Of a stretch of 64,000 bases of DNA, positions 1 through 9,681 are shown one piece after another; the first letter of the stretch is position 1; each line of letters begins with the position of its first letter. Both the position numbers and the translations under genes were made by a program. The notes under the pieces were generated by a model that saw only the letters and a list, made by a program, of their open reading frames with translations, had not been told where the DNA came from and searched no databases. The stretch covers positions 77,498,595 through 77,562,594 of the forward strand of contig CM035807.1 in NCBI GenBank assembly GCA_020466095.1. The letters are read 5' to 3'. The stretch is from Chlorops oryzae (lineage: Eukaryota > Arthropoda > Insecta > Diptera > Chloropidae).

Positions 1-1286
1 CTTCCCGAAAGAAAAAACTATTCAGCATCGTGCTGTATCCTTTCTTTTTTTTACTTTTTTCCTCTTTTTTTTTTTTTTTGGTGTTTATCTTCCGAAAGAA
101 GTAATCTCAAATATTTTTATTGACTTTGAAGATTTGTTTCTGGCGCCGAGCGTCTTTACTGGTTCACAGCGAAAGTGAAAGTTACATTGAAAGTTTTCAG
201 AAATGGCGGAAAAACACAGCAACAAAAATAACAAAACATAAAAAAAAAAGCGGAAACCGAAAATATTTTGGCTGCCTTGACATAATTTTGTGCTGCTCTC
301 TGTGCCTAGTTACGTCTTCATATCAGTTTCAGATCATTCGTTCACACACACGCACACAGAAGTTTAATAACATGAAATAAAATTTTTGTTATTCTCGCTT
401 ACATAAAAATAATAAATTCCTTTTCTTTTCATCGACCCTCCCACGTCCCTCTTCCTCCTCCTGTACCATTCAATAATAAGAGTAAAAATATAAACAATTG
501 AAGCGGTTTCTTAATGTTGAAAATTTATGTGATTACACAATTTTCGGAGGCTTGTGTGTCGAGCTATCGTTTTAGTTTTTTAAATATCTGACGATGGGTG
601 TGCACTATCGCAGGCATCATTTCTTGTTAATCGAAAAATCGCCGAATCCTTTCCTAAAGCCAGACCTGTACAGATGAGATGGGATTTCTTCAAGTATGAG
701 ATCTCCGAGGTACGGAATTTTTAAAAGATACTTCCGGAAAGGCTAAGGAATTCTTTACGAACTCTTCGTTTATTTCTTATCCAACTTCAAGTTAATTGCA
801 AGGGGATAGGACACCGTGGAGGGTGCCTTATTTTATTCCAAATCGCAATATCCAAGAAACTTCGTTTTTGAGTTGTTCTCCCTGTTGCCGGTTAAGGGGA
901 ATCTCCTCTAAATTAATAGATATTTATGATTTTTAGTGGAGTCTTGGGGCAGAACAGTTTGGGATCAAGTCGCTGTTTTTAGAAGATTTCAAAATTAAAT
1001 TTTAGGGAACATTGGCTTTGTTTTGAGACATTCAGAAGAACATTCCCATAGAAACTAGCAAAATTGGTTCTTTTGAAGTAGACAGAGCGAAATATGTATG
1101 TCACCTAAAAACAAGTAGATTTCAGTCTGAATCAGTTTTTTCACTTAGGAGAGAGACAGGGGTCAAAATTAAAGAAATATTTACTAGAAAATCTTTTTGA
1201 ATTTATGTGGAATTACACCTTAAATTTATTGAAAAGCGAATCGACTAAAAATTAAAAGAAAACTTCTTATTCGTTCTGCGCGAACG
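1..1286. other. AT-rich spacer, no gene seen
   Basis: Low-complexity AT-rich DNA with poly-T runs in the first 100 bases. No open frame resembles a known protein, and no inverted repeats or RNA gene were recognised. The 86-codon open frame near 120-380 has no recognisable family features. Confidence 0.6.
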
Positions 1287-1425
1287 AAATCTCTCAGTGG
1301 CGTAGTAAGAAGTCTAGCTGTCGCTCACTAATCCGAAGGCACGAGTTCGAACCCTGTCGCAGGCGACAAAGGTTGAGAAAAAATTTCGAGTTCAAAGACG
1401 CGAGAAAATTTGAAGTTTTAAGGAA
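1287..1425 (+). repeat. tRNA-derived SINE copy 1
   Basis: An internal RNA polymerase III promoter is visible: an A-box-like GTGGCGTAGTAAG near 1297 and a B box GAGTTCGAACC at 1343-1353. The spacing between them is normal for a tRNA. A short tail with GAGAAAATTTGAAG follows. The B-box region and downstream CTGTCGCAGGCGA are shared with the copy at 18.2 kb. The sequence cannot fold as an intact tRNA, so a SINE is more likely than a tRNA gene. Confidence 0.6.
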
Positions 1426-1474
1426 AATTTGATCCACTCACACTCAGTGAGGAGAAAACAACTTGCCATTCAGC

Positions 1475-1985
1475 CTTTCAAAACGTCACGCACAAGCGCT
1501 TTCAAAAATTCCTATGAGTACTGCTCTGGAACCTATCTTTTTATTTTTTTGCATACAAAATTTATTTGAGAAGTTCTAATTCCTCTAAGTTTTTTGAATG
1601 TTATATTATTATCTTCTTTTCCACAAAAAACGAAAAACAAAAAAACATCGACTTTCATCTGAACGGGGATTGAACTCGCCGACATCGGATTGTGAGGCAA
1701 TGGCTCTCATTAATTGAAAAATAATTCCTTCTTATATCTTCTATTAAGTAAGTTTCCAACCAAATAAATAGAGTTTCTTTCATTGCGCCTTCCAAAACGT
1801 CACGCACAAGATCTTTCAAGAAATTCCTATAGAATCTTTTTTTATATTTTTTAAGCATACAAATTTTGGTAAAATCTTTAATTTCTCAGTTTTTTAAATA
1901 AGGTAAATGTTAAATTATCTACTTTAAAAAAAAAAACAAAAAAAAAATACGCTCGCTGGAGCAGGGATCGAACCCGCCGACAAGA
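1475..1985. repeat. Tandem duplication carrying two SINE ends
   Basis: Two direct units of about 200 bp, at 1475-1685 and 1787-1985, are offset by about 312 bp. Both start with CAAAACGTCACGCACAAG, continue through AATTCCTAT and GCATACAAA, then run of A, and end in a minus-strand tRNA-like B box (RC forms GAGTTCAATCC at 1667-1677 and GGGTTCGATCC near 1967). The units have diverged, so the duplication is not recent. Confidence 0.6.
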
Positions 1986-2029
1986 ATTCAATCAAATTTA
2001 AGAAGTTATCGAAATTTACTTCAAGATTT

Positions 2030-2265
2030 GAAACCGTAGTTCCTATGATTTGATATCGTAGTTCCTATGAAATAACATCATAGTTCCTAAGTTAACGATA
2101 TCGTTAAATCTACGTTATATATATCGTTCAAATCAATGACATTCCTCATCGTAGAAACTACTGCAAAGCTGTCGTACAATCTATGATATCTTGCAATTGG
2201 ACCTATGTATATCAATTGCGGATATAATAGATTCTACGTCGGATATCATAGATTCTACGACGGAA
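2030..2265. repeat. Degenerate short tandem motifs
   Basis: The motif CGTAGTTCCTATGA recurs three times between about 2033 and 2090. A related motif, ATAGATTCTACG, recurs twice between about 2225 and 2262. Several partial inverted versions (CGTAGAAACTA) lie between them. No coding potential was seen. Confidence 0.45.
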
Positions 2266-2989
2266 TTTTTTGAGTGCATGTATATAACTATAAATACCCA
2301 AGTATCATATATAAAATGGAAGTGTAGATCATTTACAATCATTAACAAGTATTCGTGTATATTAATTATTATTATATACATAATATTATTACTGTTAAAA
2401 AAAATATGTAAATTACTGAGAAATTGAACATTACACAGAATTTCAAAATTGAAAAAAAAAATAAGGTATCTATAACCTCTCAAATTTTTTGTATATGTTT
2501 TTAAGTAATAGGCGTTTATCATAAAATGCAATTAAAATTTGACGAATTTGTTGTTTTTTCGGAGTTATGTCCCATGTTATGGATCACTAAAATTAGGCTT
2601 TAAAATTATTAATTGCACATACAAACAAATACCAGCAAAGTTTGCAAATAAGTTTATACAAAATATTTAAAAAACACTAAAATTTAATTATTTATGTACT
2701 TTTTGTTAATGTTTCTATCGAAAAATGTAAAAATATGCATGTCAAATAGGTAAAAATATTGGTAAAAATGCAAAAACTATGCAAATTTCAAAAGAATAAA
2801 AAAATTTTTTTTTTATAAATAACTTCTCAATTTTTTGATATTTTATTGGCTATGATATCTTCTAAAAATAAGTATAAAAATTATATTGAAACTCGTTGCG
2901 TTTTCGGAGTTATACAAGTTTTCATAAAGGTCTAAAATACAGGCGAAAATGCACTAAAATGCACGTAAATCTTCGTATCAAACGTATGA
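2266..2989. other. AT-rich spacer, nothing seen
   Basis: Very AT-rich sequence with A and T runs. The short open frames on both strands are compositional and match nothing I recognise. Confidence 0.6.
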
Positions 2990-3790
2990 GATATTAGGAA
3001 TTTCATATGATGAGTTTGAGTGTTTTTGTCATTATAAATTTTTTCTTTGGCAAGGCTGGGGTGTTTTTTTTTTTATTTTTTATGGAAAAAACGCATTTAA
3101 ATTTTACAAATAAATAACATTCAACAATAATTTTGAAATTTTCATGCGATTTTCAGGGGGCTTAAAAGTACTCTATTTACCAACTTTAAGGGGGCGTAGA
3201 AAAAAAGTAGGCGTAGCAGCGTTTTGAAATCACATTTTTCCAACTCAAGGGCACAATATTAATTTATGTTCTGAATTTCAAGTCTGTAGGCCCCAAATTT
3301 GCGAAATTTGGATCCCCTTTATATAGGGCAGGGCTGTCCAAACTTAGGCTCGCGAGCCACTTGTGGCGACTCGCGATGAGAAACTCGACTTTCATTTTTT
3401 TGTTCATTAAATTTACTACATGTCACATCACGTCTGAGTGATGAACTTTGCAAACAATTTACCAGATTTTCGAAAAATGATTCAAAATAAAGAATTTCAC
3501 CCATCGCATTGATATATAAAAAAAATTTACGTTATTTGACAAGAAATTTTATTTTTTGAAAAGTGGCGCGCGGAGCTTGTCGCGAGCCACATTTTTGGCT
3601 CAGAGAAAAAACAGTTTGGAGTGGGGTCATCCGATGTTCACAATTTTTTCAAAATTTCTTAATCACATGGAAAGAAGTGTCCATGCCAGTTGTCATTTCT
3701 CTACGACAGCTGCTTCTATTTTTGGCCGATAAATGTATGGAGTCGCGACACTGTGCGGCGCCTTTTACGGAGCGAAAATGTTCCTCAAAC
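2990..3790 (+). repeat. Dispersed repeat R, copy 1, interrupted
   Basis: About 490 bp of this segment is repeated in inverted orientation at 14,895-15,385. Shared stretches include TTTGGCAA.GCTGGG, TTTTCAGGGGG, CCAACTCAAGGGCACAA, GCGAAATTTGG, CAATTTTTTC and GACTCCATACATTT read on the matching strand. Relative to the other copy, this one has about 300 extra bases at roughly 3327-3615. The repeat contains no recognisable protein. Confidence 0.6.
3327..3615. mobile_element. ~290 bp insertion inside repeat R, possibly hAT-like MITE
   Basis: The insertion is inferred because the related copy at 15 kb lacks it. Its left end reads CAGGGCTGTCCAAACT followed by GGCTCGCGAGCCAC. Its right part contains CGCGAGCCAC, GGCTCAGAG and AGTTTGGA, so partial inverted ends (TCCAAACT) are visible. 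The CAGGG start resembles hAT termini, but I could not find an 8-bp target duplication, so the superfamily is uncertain. Confidence 0.4.
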
Positions 3791-6040
3791 GCTCTGACAG
3801 GAGCATTAATGATCATTTTTTCGGGACTGTGACTATTATTGCTGTTTCCTGGCGCTATAAAAGACTTAAGGCTTAGTGTGCCTATCACTTCGTCAGAGTG
3901 TTCAAAAAGGGATCCTTTTACACTCATTTCCGGAGTACTCCGTAATATAGTTGGCTGGGAATCTATCTAGAGCAAGAAAGCATAGTTATTTTCATATACA
4001 ACTACCATAGATTCAGCATCAACTAATTGTCCTACACTCACGACTTTCCCTTCTTCCCATCAGTCTTAATAAATTTTCAAAAAATTACTTCCATTTTGAA
4101 CACGTTTTATATCCTTATATGCGCCCCCAAACAATAAAAGTGGATTTTCTATAATTTATCAAAAATCACAAAAGCCAAAAATTCTCATTTGTAATTTTCA
4201 ACACGATTTGCATAAAAATATTTAATTACGATATGTGATCATAAATTATGAGGGCGTGTTGCATTGCCCAATATACAAACATACATAGCCCTCTGCGTTG
4301 GCGAGAGGATGGATATATTATGACATAATATCATTTAATTATTTTTTGCATTTTTACGATTTTAGCGACAAACCTTCATGGAATTTCGACATATAAATTT
4401 CTCTTACAAAAAATTCCGTAATATCGAGTTACACGCATGAACCACGAAAAAGGACGAAAGGACGATCGCATAGCGTGAAAATTATTTAGCAATAAATCAA
4501 AACCGAAATTCAAGTCGAAACTAAAACTGAAAGCAAACGCCAAAGTGAAAGTGAAAGTGTTCAAGTGAAAGAATATACGAAAGTATTAGAACCGAAAGGG
4601 GTTTACGCGGAAGGGGGACCGGTAATGAAGCGTTTGACCACCTGTAAACGGGGCGTTCGTAACCGCAAGATGCCTTCAAGCCACATCACGCCCTAATATA
4701 TTTCTTGTGAAAACAGCCTACCATGCTGTGAGTGCAGACACATGTTTATGTGTGTATGTGTGTGAGAGTCTATGAGTGTTTGTGTGTAATAATAATAACA
4801 ACAACAACAACAACAACAAATCGCACATTAATGGCCATCGTAAAAAATACTCTAATTTTTCTCTACAGACCGCCGTCAGCCCATGTGCTTGCATTGCTCT
4901 CCACATTGAAGGTGTGTAAATGAAGGACTCATACGGTGGCTATCCTTAGACTAAATGAACTACCCCTAGTGTTCAATTTTATTATAAGCTTTTTGTGTAA
5001 GTTTTTTTTATCGTTTTTTTTTTCATTTTAACTCGTTGTTTTTCTTTTTTATTGCAATTTAATGGAAATTACTACGAGCCACTCGCTATGGTAAAAAACA
5101 AAAACTGCTCAAAAAAGGATTCACCCACTTCGCTTGGTGGAGGTGACCCATATACAAACATTTATGTTGCGGTGCGTTGCGATTCGGGAGTTACATTCAT
5201 ACAAATATTCAACGAAACAATTCGATTATACCTACTACTAATGTGTCTTGCCGACACGCATTTCTGTTTTTTTTTACTTATTAAGGCTGGCCACTGCGAA
5301 ACTTACTCGAAAGGATTTGATTGTTGAAGGCTTGCGTCTTAGTACAACAATGAAATAAGTATATCAGTGCCATGACTTAGAATTTCAATCACTTTATTGC
5401 GAATTCGCGTTCAAATCAGCAATTTGTTTTATAATTTGAATTTGGACCTTCTGGAGTTCGTTACGGAGTTTTTGAGTCGAAATTATGAACTGCAAATGCC
5501 TTCACTGAGGCGAACGAACAATAAGGATTTGCGTAAATGAAAACGCAGTTTAAGTAATTGAACATTGAGTCCTTCAGTGTGGTTAGGTATATGACGGTTT
5601 TATAGCTAAGATTAATTAATGCCTTGGTAAAGTAAGTCGCTGACGGAAGGAATTAAATAAAAGTATCACATCTTCTGAGCCCTTTTTCACTTATCTGTAT
5701 CTGTTGCAATAACATGTGTCCAGAAAGTCTTGGTACTAAATACAACCGTTCGTTATGTCACCTTAGCGAAGCGATAAATGTCATCAATCGAACTCAGTAA
5801 ATTTATTGATATTCCCAACGGGAAAAGGTAAGCAAAGTAAGTTAAACATTCAACATAACTATCCATTACGTTAGCAATGAATTTTTGTACAGCGATGTCC
5901 TAGATAAATCGTGCATTACCATTGTAATTGAAACTGTAAGCACATGTCAATTTGATTGTTGTTGGTAGAAAATATAACAGAAATCTTCTACTCCTTACAA
6001 TTCCGATAACCTGGTAATGCATAGTTCCACTTTTTTGAAT
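3791..6040. other. Spacer with AAC microsatellite
   Basis: No gene was recognised. Repeated GTGAAAGTG motifs lie near 4550. A CA-rich (TGTG) segment near 4745-4785 runs into an (AAT/AAC)n microsatellite at 4788-4820. The remainder is ordinary AT-rich DNA. The 91-codon frame at 5052-5327 has no family features. Confidence 0.55.
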
Positions 6041-6691
6041 TTATAAATGAAATATGCTCGCCTTTATTCGGCGCAATAGCTCTGACCTTCGTGATCCCTG
6101 TACGGTTAAGTCTTTGTATATGGCCTTAGTTAGATCAAAATTGGAATATGCATCCTTTATATGGAACCCGTGTTATTCTTCTTCAAATTTACGTATCGAA
6201 CGCATTCAACAAAATTTCATTAAGTTTGCACTGCGCTCAATTAACTTTGAATATCAGACTGTTTCTTATGAATCACGTTGTATGCTGATTGGTTTAAAAT
6301 CACTTGAAAGTAGGAGATCGATTCATGCTTTATCTTTCATTGCTGATATTATTAGTGGGAAAATTGATTGTCCAATGATATTAGCTAATATAAATTTCAA
6401 CTCTAACAGCTACTTTTACCTAGAGGTCCGCTTAACTAATTATGCCATAAATGCTCCTGTGTACAGAACACTAAGAATTTTTAATTCCATCTCAAATTCA
6501 GCATGTATTGATTTTGATGTTCCTAGAGATCTGCATAAGTCTATTTTCAATAACTGCTTTTCAATTTAGTTTTAATTTTAATGAAACTTTGAATTGAATT
6601 TATCTGAATTTAAAATTAATACTGGTGATTTAAGTGAAATTAGTCTGTAAGAACTATTGTTCATAGACATAAATAAATAAATAAAAAAAAT
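6040..6691 (+). mobile_element. 5'-truncated Jockey-like LINE insertion
   Basis: The insertion runs from the truncated reverse transcriptase frame to the AAATAAATAAATAAAAAAAA tail at 6670-6690. The 5' boundary is approximate. No target-site duplication could be fixed by eye. Confidence 0.65.
6054..6569 (+). pseudogene. Non-LTR retrotransposon ORF2 C-terminus (Jockey-like), 5'-truncated
   Basis: This 171-codon open frame matches the extreme C-terminal part of reverse transcriptases of Jockey-type LINEs. The tell-tale string is SLYMALVRSKLEYASFIWNP near residues 20-40, followed by RIERIQQNFIKFALR, which is the usual basic helix after the RT thumb. The catalytic RT motifs and the whole upstream protein are absent, and an in-frame TGA lies just before the first ATG. 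This is a classic 5'-truncated insertion. It is followed by 100 bp of AT-rich 3' UTR and a (TAAA)n tail. The frame itself is uninterrupted, so the copy is fairly young. It would encode no active enzyme. Confidence 0.8.
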
Positions 6692-6797
6692 TTAATCGTT
6701 AAATTACAAAGTTCATTTATTACGTATTTGCCCGTTGCGTTTCCAGATAACTGTCCAATCGAAAATACTGAAATTGATTCTTCGAAAATGGCGTACA

Positions 6798-7130
6798 AAG
6801 CTAAGGCCTCAGTTCGGCTAGGAACGATAAACTCCATATAAAAAAAAGTTTCAGAAAATTGCTCACAGAATTTTCACGCGGCATTTCTGACGGCTGGCCT
6901 CAGTTCAGTAAAAAAAAGTATCATAATATTTTAGTGCTTTTTTGCATAAAAATATTCAACACATGCAAGCATATGGGATCAGTACAAATCGATTGCGTGC
7001 GTGCGGACGGCAGCGTCAAATTTCCGAAAATTTGAATATTTCACGCAGCGTGAAATTGTGACATTTGCGTATAGCGGAAAAAAAGGAATATAACAGTGTT
7101 GTAGAAACTATTGAGTACCTACTTTCGAGT
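6798..7130 (+). repeat. MITE family 'CTAAGGCCTCAGTTCGG', copy 1
   Basis: This sequence starts with AAGCTAAGGCCTCAGTTCGG and continues with GGCATTTCTGACGGCTGGCC and AGTATCATAATATTTTAGTG. The same order occurs at 57.0 kb, and the start also occurs at 26.78 kb. This copy lacks the two insertions found in the 57 kb copy and so serves as the empty-site reference. Its right end, around GGAATATAACAGTGTTGTAG (7086-7105), recurs near 55.11 kb. The exact right boundary is unclear. Confidence 0.6.
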
Positions 7131-7963
7131 ACTTCATACTTGTGGTAATACTTTTCATTGAAATATGAACAATTTGTTCTTATATCTCTTTGTTCTCATG
7201 TATAAGTGCATATTTGAGTAATTAATGTCATTATTCTATCGTTCAAAATCAACTTTTGGTGTATTTTTTTGCAAACGTCTCAAATAGAACCCTAAATAAA
7301 AAATGTAGTGAGTCGAGTACTCTTCACAATTGTGATTCACTAAAAAATCTGAAGGCAATCCATTTGACGCAGCGTCATTCGTCTTGGGTCTGATGTATAA
7401 TTGGAAATGGCACTTAAGCTCGAATTGCATAAGGCTGTCGCAAACATTTTTCGCAGGAAAATAAAAATAAGAAACGGGTCGACCACTAAAGCTGGGTGTC
7501 AGAAAAACGAATTTTCAGAAAAGAAAACTGCCAAAAAATAAGGTTGGTCAGTCAACTCGGAGACTTGCGCGAACATTTGGTGTGTCTTAGTCAAAAGTTG
7601 CGAATATTTTGGCCAAAAAAGATATATTTTATCGTAAATGTTAACGAGCACCAAAACAGAAAGCTAGACAACTCGAAATAAAACCCATAGTACTGCAGAG
7701 CACTTTGTGATAAACACTTTACGAAAGTTCATGATTTTGGATAAGGAATCTTACTTCAATTTTGCACACAACAACAGATGGGCTCGCTAAGCTGAACATA
7801 TCATTTGTTCCGAAAACGGATAGCCCACCAAATCTACCACAAGCACGTCCAATCGATGACTTCTGGTAGATTGTCAAGCGTTAAATGTACAAGAGACAGG
7901 TCGTCACCTGACCGGTGTGCCTACCTGACCTACCGGCTAAAACACCGTACCTCTTTAGGTTTC
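7131..7963. other. Spacer, nothing recognised
   Basis: AT-rich sequence. The short frames at 7236-7430 and 7496-7681 have no family features. The last part may be the 3' UTR of the minus-strand LINE remnant that follows. Confidence 0.5.
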
Positions 7964-8462
7964 TCATTTTCTCCCTTCGTCTGTTTTATTAATTCGCGTC
8001 CAGGCCTCCGTTTCATATCGCCTTATGCCTTGCCGCTCTTTCTTTTTAAGCTTGGTGGTGGTCTAGGATTTGCTTTTCTTCTTAGTGTCTTTTCCGCGAA
8101 CTTCGAGATATTGCACCAGAATTCTTAGCTCTGTAGGATTTTGGAGCACGATGTTTTCGACCGTAGATTCGCCTACTTGAGAATTTAATACACTTCTTTC
8201 GTTTTGCCATTTTCCGCACTGGAATACAGTGCATTCTGCGTCGTCCTCTTTAGCATCTTCGAATATGCAGTTGGGTTCTGGTGCTTTCTCCATTTTGTGA
8301 AGTTACTTTTGCAAGTATCCACCGTCCACGAGTTGTGCTTTGCCACCGATCTTTCCATAACTGTACGGTTTCTTGGTTAATTTCTTTTGAGTTTATGGGG
8401 CTCCCCGAATATTTTTCCATCTTCATTTCTATTTATGACGAGCACTGCTTCGATGGATATCG
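7964..8462 (-). pseudogene. Broken R1/LOA-like LINE ORF2 C-terminus
   Basis: Read on the minus strand, two frames together resemble the C-terminal tail of R1-clade LINE proteins. One frame, near 8390-8310, gives VQLWKDRWQSTTRGRW, the W-x(n)-W-x(n)-KGRW signature before the C-terminal zinc motif. The next frame, 8293-8063, gives CIFEDAKEDDAECTVFQCGKW, which corresponds to the C..C...H..C 'DTAEH' block, then VGESTVENIV and a basic end. The shift between the frames and a TAG at 8065-8063 break the gene; after that stop the same frame stays open to 7964 with a lysine/arginine-rich tail. The family assignment rests on motif order only and could also fit LOA. The reverse transcriptase domain is missing. 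Confidence 0.55.
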
Positions 8463-8750
8463 GAAAAAGATACTTTAAAAATTATCTAAGACTGAACTTT
8501 GTTTCTTCAAAATCGTTTTTGTCCTGATCTTTGTCGTTTATGCACTGAGCGAAAACTACGATTGTATAATTAACAATGATTCGACCATAATTTTTTACAG
8601 CAAAACTGTAGTACGTACGTATTTAAAGTGGACTTTAACAACCATGCGTATTCTTTAAGAGCAAATTTCCCTACGCACGTATTCCAAAACCACGAATATG
8701 ATTTTCATTTGATTTGAAATAACATATTTAGTCCACGCGAATAAGATTTC

Positions 8751-8795
8751 TCCGTGGCGTATGGGTAGCGTATTCGCTCAGCGAATGAAATGCTT
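8751..8795 (+). repeat. SINE fragment with A box only
   Basis: TGGCGTATGGGTAGCG at 8755-8770 fits a polymerase III A box of the tRNA-like family seen elsewhere in the window. No B box follows at the expected distance, so this is a fragment. Confidence 0.35.
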
Positions 8796-9195
8796 AAAAA
8801 TGGGAACTTCAAGTAAATGGAAAAATATTTAAAGGAAAAACGGGGCAGTCAGAATGGAGAAAATCAGCTTCCCAGCGGCCAGCTGCAACACATTTCGTAG
8901 GCCGTGGGCGGTAATGCATACGACCTCATATACCATTCTAGTATACTTTTGTTCGAGCGTGGCGCACAATTTCGTATACTTTGTAAGCTATTGGTAGGCA
9001 GGTCGCTTGCAGTCTCGTATACTTTGTAGGCGGTAGACCGCTGGGTTCCTGTTGGCCGCTGGGTTCCCAACCATATATAAGAGGATCCATCCCGATTTCC
9101 AAAATGTCGTTTTTTTTGCATAAAAGTTTGCTATAAAGCTTTTTATTCATGTAAGCTTTTAAGATATATAAATGATATGTTATTATTTATAAAAT

Positions 9196-9551
9196 ACGTT
9201 TAATAACATTTCTTTACGTTCGGTATAATTCTCATTTGTTTTATAAAATAGGACATATAAGATATTTATTTATCTTAGAACTTTTTAAGCATTGCGAAAG
9301 CAGTCACACAACAACGCAGTGACAAAATCGGCTATGTTTGTTTTCACATTTCTTCTTTTATAGGTATTTTAGAAATTTTTTTTTATTTTAAAAATTATCT
9401 TGTTATTTCAATTATGTCCGTGGTTAGTTCAACAATTGAAATTTAATTCCAACAAGAAAAATTGTTAAAATTAAAAATATCCCTTGTTGAAGCCGTTTTG
9501 AATGTTTTTCCTTTTGATTTAACCAGTTTTCTGGTTAATTTTTTCTCTGTG
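9196..9551 (-). repeat. Segment shared with the 41.8 kb element
   Basis: On the minus strand this runs CACAGAGAAAAAA, AACTGGTTAAATCAAAAGG, ACGGCTTCAA, CCACGGACATAATTGAAAT and GAAAGCAGTC, in the same order as 41,820-42,324. About 80 bases present at 42.1 kb are missing here. Confidence 0.7.
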
Positions 9552-9681
9552 TACTTTCGTATTTAAACTTACTACGCGTAGTAAATTCTTCTTTAACTAC
9601 GCTTGTGATTATTTTAACTACGCTGTTCCTAGTTAAATTAATTTCGTTTTTGTTAATTTTACTACGATTTGTCGCTCAGTG

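Larger units (their letters stand above)
8543..9681. mobile_element. 1.14 kb inverted-repeat element (ends CACTGAGCGA)
   Basis: The left end reads CACTGAGCGAAAACTACGAT and the right end is the inverse, ATCG..ACAAATCGTAG class with TCGCTCAGTG at 9672-9681. No transposase frame is visible, so this is a non-autonomous element. It contains an A-box-like SINE fragment near 8755 and, at 9196-9551, a minus-strand segment homologous to 41,820-42,324. A clear target duplication is not visible. Confidence 0.55.

Noticed and set aside
3649..3927. 92-codon minus-strand frame as part of a hAT transposase
   Set aside because: It lies mostly in repeat R rather than in the inserted block, and no dimerisation-domain motif is visible.
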